This document shows, in pieces, positions 60,822-64,000 of a DNA stretch of 64,000 nucleotides. Within the stretch, counting starts at the first letter, position 1; every line of letters begins with the position of its first letter. This DNA comes from Euwallacea fornicatus. Its lineage: Eukaryota; Arthropoda; Insecta; Coleoptera; Curculionidae. Where the stretch lies: positions 806,001-870,000 of the forward strand of contig NC_089574.1 in the NCBI RefSeq assembly GCF_040115645.1, read 5' to 3'. The notes beneath the pieces are model-generated. The model did not search any database. It saw only the letters and a program-made list of their open reading frames with translations, and had not been told where the DNA came from. Position numbers and translations under genes: made by a program.

Positions 60822-62794
60822 TTGTGTTATCACAGAGGTAAATATTGAACTAACTTGTCCCCGTTCGATCAAAACTGGATTTCCCGAATTCCATTTTAAC
60901 CGATTGCGACTAAAGGTGTTGCCCAGCTACAGTGCTTGGTACTTATATGATTTTACTTTTCTTTAAATTTCAAATAAAACTCCTGTTTTATGCAGCGCTT
61001 GTAAAAAATGTTGCAATTTGTGTATAGTGTATATCATTGTATCCCTTATTGAATTACTTTTTATTTGATATACCACAATGGGTACCTTTATATTTGAAAA
61101 TAAAAAGGTAGGAGGTGTACTTGGGTAGGGGCGGCAATTTTGTCCATCGAAAGTAATGTTTCAAATGTCCCTTTTCAAAGAAAATTATGCGCGTTTAGGC
61201 GTTTTTTCTTTGATGGGGGGTTTATGAAAGTTATAAACGTGTTGCAGTACTTTTTACAAGTGCTGCATTTGTGCTTTTAACTTGTATTTCCTTACTGAAC
61301 GCAATAAAATTCACCGCATAGATACATAAATATGTATGTATAATACTTAAGAGAAATTACAATACTCCTGACTGAAACAGAAATGGCGAATCTGCACTTT
61401 ATATAGCTGAATTTGAAGTAGTTTTAGTAAATCCCTTAAATAATCATATGCTATACAAAACAGGGGTATAAAGTATACCTGTCGGTTTTGAATGTTTTGC
61501 AATCCTTCCAAAAACCATACCGTTACTGTGTAAAATGCAATCATCATAAGAGCTTACTAGTAGTAAGAACACCTTGCCATTTGCCATATTTCTTACCTCG
61601 AATTTCTGTAAATTAAACTTTTTAATTTACTAGGCAATTTGTTGTGTATAGTATTATTTAGGTCTAGGAAGTTAGCATCCTTTTACGTTCCTTTATTTAT
61701 TTATTTATTTAGTATGCGTACTTATTATAATTATTATGCATAATTTATTGTCTTAGGTATTTTTGCCCCATTTGCCGGTATCCTGAGGGTCTGAAATGGG
61801 AACCTTTCGATACCACAGTAGTATTGTCCAGACTGCGGGATATCAAAAATTGTCTAAAGTGAAACATTGCCCCAGTTTGCAAAGTTTTTGGAAAAAACCA
61901 GTGTAATTGTCAAGTTACAACCACACATGCGGAAGTATTTCGCTAAACTAATATACCCTGAAGTGGCAAGAACTGCCAATTGAGTTTTTTGATCTGTTGT
62001 TGCATTAGGCCTTGCATACCAAGTTCACTGTAAAATAAATTCATCGGAAGTGAGAATATAAAGAATATATTTCAAGATTGTTCAAAAGACAATTATTCAT
62101 TCAATATTCTGAACTCCAAAAATGGATGTTGCCTCTGATGAGTACAATGCGAAGTCAGAAAAGTTAGTACTGACAGTAAGTTTTCCATGCGCATTTGTCA
62201 TGCGCTGTCGCTTTATATTCTCGTCTTTTCGAGATTTAATATCTAACATTTTAGATTGACTTAAGTACCTATGATGATAAATGCAATTTTTGATATCTTG
62301 CTGATTATTTACCTCCAGCCAATAGTAACATTATTATCAGATGCATTCCCGTCCCATTTTCGCTGAAAGCCGTAGGAGAGATAATTTTATAGGTGCAATA
62401 TTGTATTTTTATTTCGCTGAAGAATTGTTGAAAGTTTTAAAAGAATTCTTATACTTACCAAAAAAAAATTCAAGTGACTGTGACAATAAAATTAAGACGA
62501 CTTAATCTGATTTGTTGTTTTGTTAAGAAACCTTTGGATGATGGTCGAGTCGGTAAGTATTATTATAGGTTGTGCGATATCAGTGGTATTTGATTACTGC
62601 GAAGTGTCCAGAAGAATCGATTATGCGATCTTTTGGATATAAAAAGCCTTTGAGGAAGTTTTTCGCATTTAGACCAAATTTCTGCTCGCTGTTACGACTA
62701 AGGAAACCACAACAGGAGTGGAGTTCTTTTGATTGTGAGCAATGACATCCAGCACCATTGCTTGGACGTTCGAGACACTGAAATTGGTATCAGA
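60822..62794. other. Intergenic, no gene recognised
   Basis: AT-rich, with a (TTTA)n run near 61,691. No exon chain or complete repeat element was identified. Confidence 0.4.
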
Positions 62795-62956
62795 ACTTTT
62801 ACTGATAGAAGTTCTAGCGGTAGATTAATCTTTTTTGTTTTATTTTTTGCACTGCTGCATTTTACCCTGAGATAAAAAAAAATCGTCGACGGCATTAAAC
62901 CTTGTGAGGTCCTTCTCTCACTAGCACGATCTGACTTTAATTAGTGATACCTGTAT
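62795..62956. mobile_element. MITE family 'ATACAGGTATCAC', copy D (right part only)
   Basis: Carries the family's interior block (AGAAGTTCTAGCGGTAGATT, then CACTGCTGCATTTTACCCTG) and right end (CCTTGTGAGGTCCTTCTCTC ... TTAGTGATACCTGTAT). The left half is missing. It ends about 130 bp before the open frame at 63084. Confidence 0.75.
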
Positions 62957-63083
62957 ACTGTGCGAAAGCGCTATGCAACTCTTCAACCTAAATGAAGATT
63001 TTTGGCTCGTTTTTGACACATTGACAAAAATATTATTTTGACAAGTTAAATTTAAAGACTCTCGCCGCCAATATGGTGTTCCT

Positions 63084-63910
63084 ATGATGAAAAAGAATAA
63101 TTCCTGGGTATTACCAAATTCTCTAGACAAATTCATTAGCAAGCAATGGACTAGAGTTAAAAGCTCTTCGAGTAACAAGGTGAAATGGATGGACAACCCA
63201 GACCAAGTTATTGAGGAAGGAGAAGAAATTTTGCCGAAGAAAATCAATTATTTATCCTCAGATAAGAGTTTCTACTGGTGCTTTAAAAAGGATGGTTTCA
63301 ATGCTGGCAAGTCCAGAGAGAATTTAACTAACATATTGAAGAATTACAATGAGAAGGTGTTGAAGAATATTATTGCTATAGTCGACGAAAAGCAGATAAA
63401 GAAGCATCCTTGCCTCAATAATAAAAAGAAATTGGTTAATTACGTGACCAAAATTATAGTTTCTAAACCGAAAAATCATATAAGGCATTGCAAATGCCAA
63501 ATAGGTCATAGAAGAGTTTCTGAGGTCCCTGAGGTAAGTTTGAGACATTGGAAGGAGATTTTCGCAAAAATAGACTGCGTATTAGATTCTTATAATAAAG
63601 TGAGTTGCAGATTTCCTCAGTAGAAGAACCCAAAATTCAGAAAAATAACAACAAAAGTTCAAGTGGTGATACGATTTTAAGTCACAAATCTACTGCCCTT
63701 AAGGCGTCAGGTAAAAGAAACATTAAATGTTGATGATTTTGACTTTCTTTGCAAAGCGTGTTTTTCAATTTATTCTCGAACATATAGCGGAACGTGTCAC
63801 AACCAAGATTCAAACAGATTCATGGAATCAAATTGGATCTGCAAGCAATTTTCCACGAAATGAGCCCAAAAATGGAAAAACTGTAGCTACACAAATGTCT
63901 GCTAATGAGG
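63084..63910 (+). CDS. Unrecognised gene, 5' exons, running toward or off the window end; possibly broken
   Basis: A lysine-rich open frame starts at ATG ATG (63084) and reaches a strong donor at GAG|GTAAGT (63533), about 150 codons. A 77-bp intron with acceptor TTGCAG (63610) restores an open frame (ISSVEEPKIQKNNNKSSSGD) to a GTAAAA donor at 63710. A further 46-bp intron to 63756 gives CFSIYSRTYSGTCHN..., which meets TGA at about 63,858; a neighbouring frame continues open to a GTACAC donor at 63910. This suggests a frameshifted pseudogene or a wrongly guessed junction. Only very weak, ordered resemblance to the N-terminal half of E(z)/EZH proteins was noticed (W-R-VKS, a KNY.EKV block, and a C-x-x-CF block). 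No function is assigned. Confidence 0.4.
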
Positions 63911-64000
63911 TACACTTAAGAAAGTTTTATTTTTGAATGCTTAATTTTCTGTTGTTGGTTTTTCGAGACGCCGCTAAAAATCCATGAAATCGGCCCTTCT

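Noticed and set aside
62921..63247. 108-codon minus-strand open frame
   Set aside because: Antisense to the 63084 exon and the MITE copy D; composition is what the complement of a Lys-rich frame gives.
1..64000. tRNA, rRNA, CRISPR or other RNA genes
   Set aside because: No cloverleaf with A/B boxes, rRNA core or direct-repeat/spacer array was recognised by eye; a tRNAscan or Rfam run would be decisive.

Overview
The window is insect nuclear DNA. Its genes are split by GT-AG introns, many only 46-80 bp long, the intergenic DNA is AT-rich, and the protein families are arthropod ones: a Gyc76C-type receptor guanylate cyclase, Loquacious, a TspanC8 tetraspanin, a heparan-sulfate C5-epimerase and an SLC25A35-like carrier. 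The short introns and the mix of Tc1/mariner, piggyBac and Ty3/gypsy remnants suit a beetle, but the order is inference. No bacterial-type features (operons, CRISPR, ribosome binding sites) are present.

Layout. 1-8.3 kb is gene-free: a decayed Ty3/gypsy integrase (0.6-1.25 kb), a decayed mariner-like transposase (1.7-2.0 kb), a Tc1-like element with both inverted repeats (3824-4404) and a 208-bp tandem repeat (7.5-8.3 kb). 8.7-29.2 kb (+) holds a complete 22-exon Gyc76C-like gene of 1501 codons; its large introns carry a transposase fragment, two foldback repeats, a decayed piggyBac and a small MITE. 33.1-34.6 kb (-) is a five-exon TspanC8 tetraspanin. 37.2-40.6 kb (+) is loquacious, six coding exons. 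42.66-44.91 kb is a full-span Tc1-type element interrupted by an LTR-like insertion. 48.6-50.0 kb (+) is a four-exon mitochondrial carrier. 53.3-55.9 kb (+) is a seven-exon glucuronyl C5-epimerase. The last 8 kb is mostly repeats, followed by the first exon(s) of an unrecognised and possibly broken gene at 63.08 kb.

The genes are not a pathway cluster. Gyc76C makes cGMP at the cell surface, the tetraspanin acts on ADAM10/Notch-type shedding, Loquacious partners Dicer in small-RNA production, the carrier sits in the inner mitochondrial membrane and the epimerase works in the Golgi. The most notable structural feature is a segmental duplication. The 5' end of the epimerase gene (5'UTR exon, intron, start of coding exon 1) is copied about 4.8 kb upstream, directly in front of the carrier gene. 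In the copy the start codon is ACG, but its splice donor and acceptor are kept, so the carrier may have acquired a second-hand promoter/5'UTR. A second theme is a family of about 420-bp MITEs with long terminal inverted repeats, present four times in the window.
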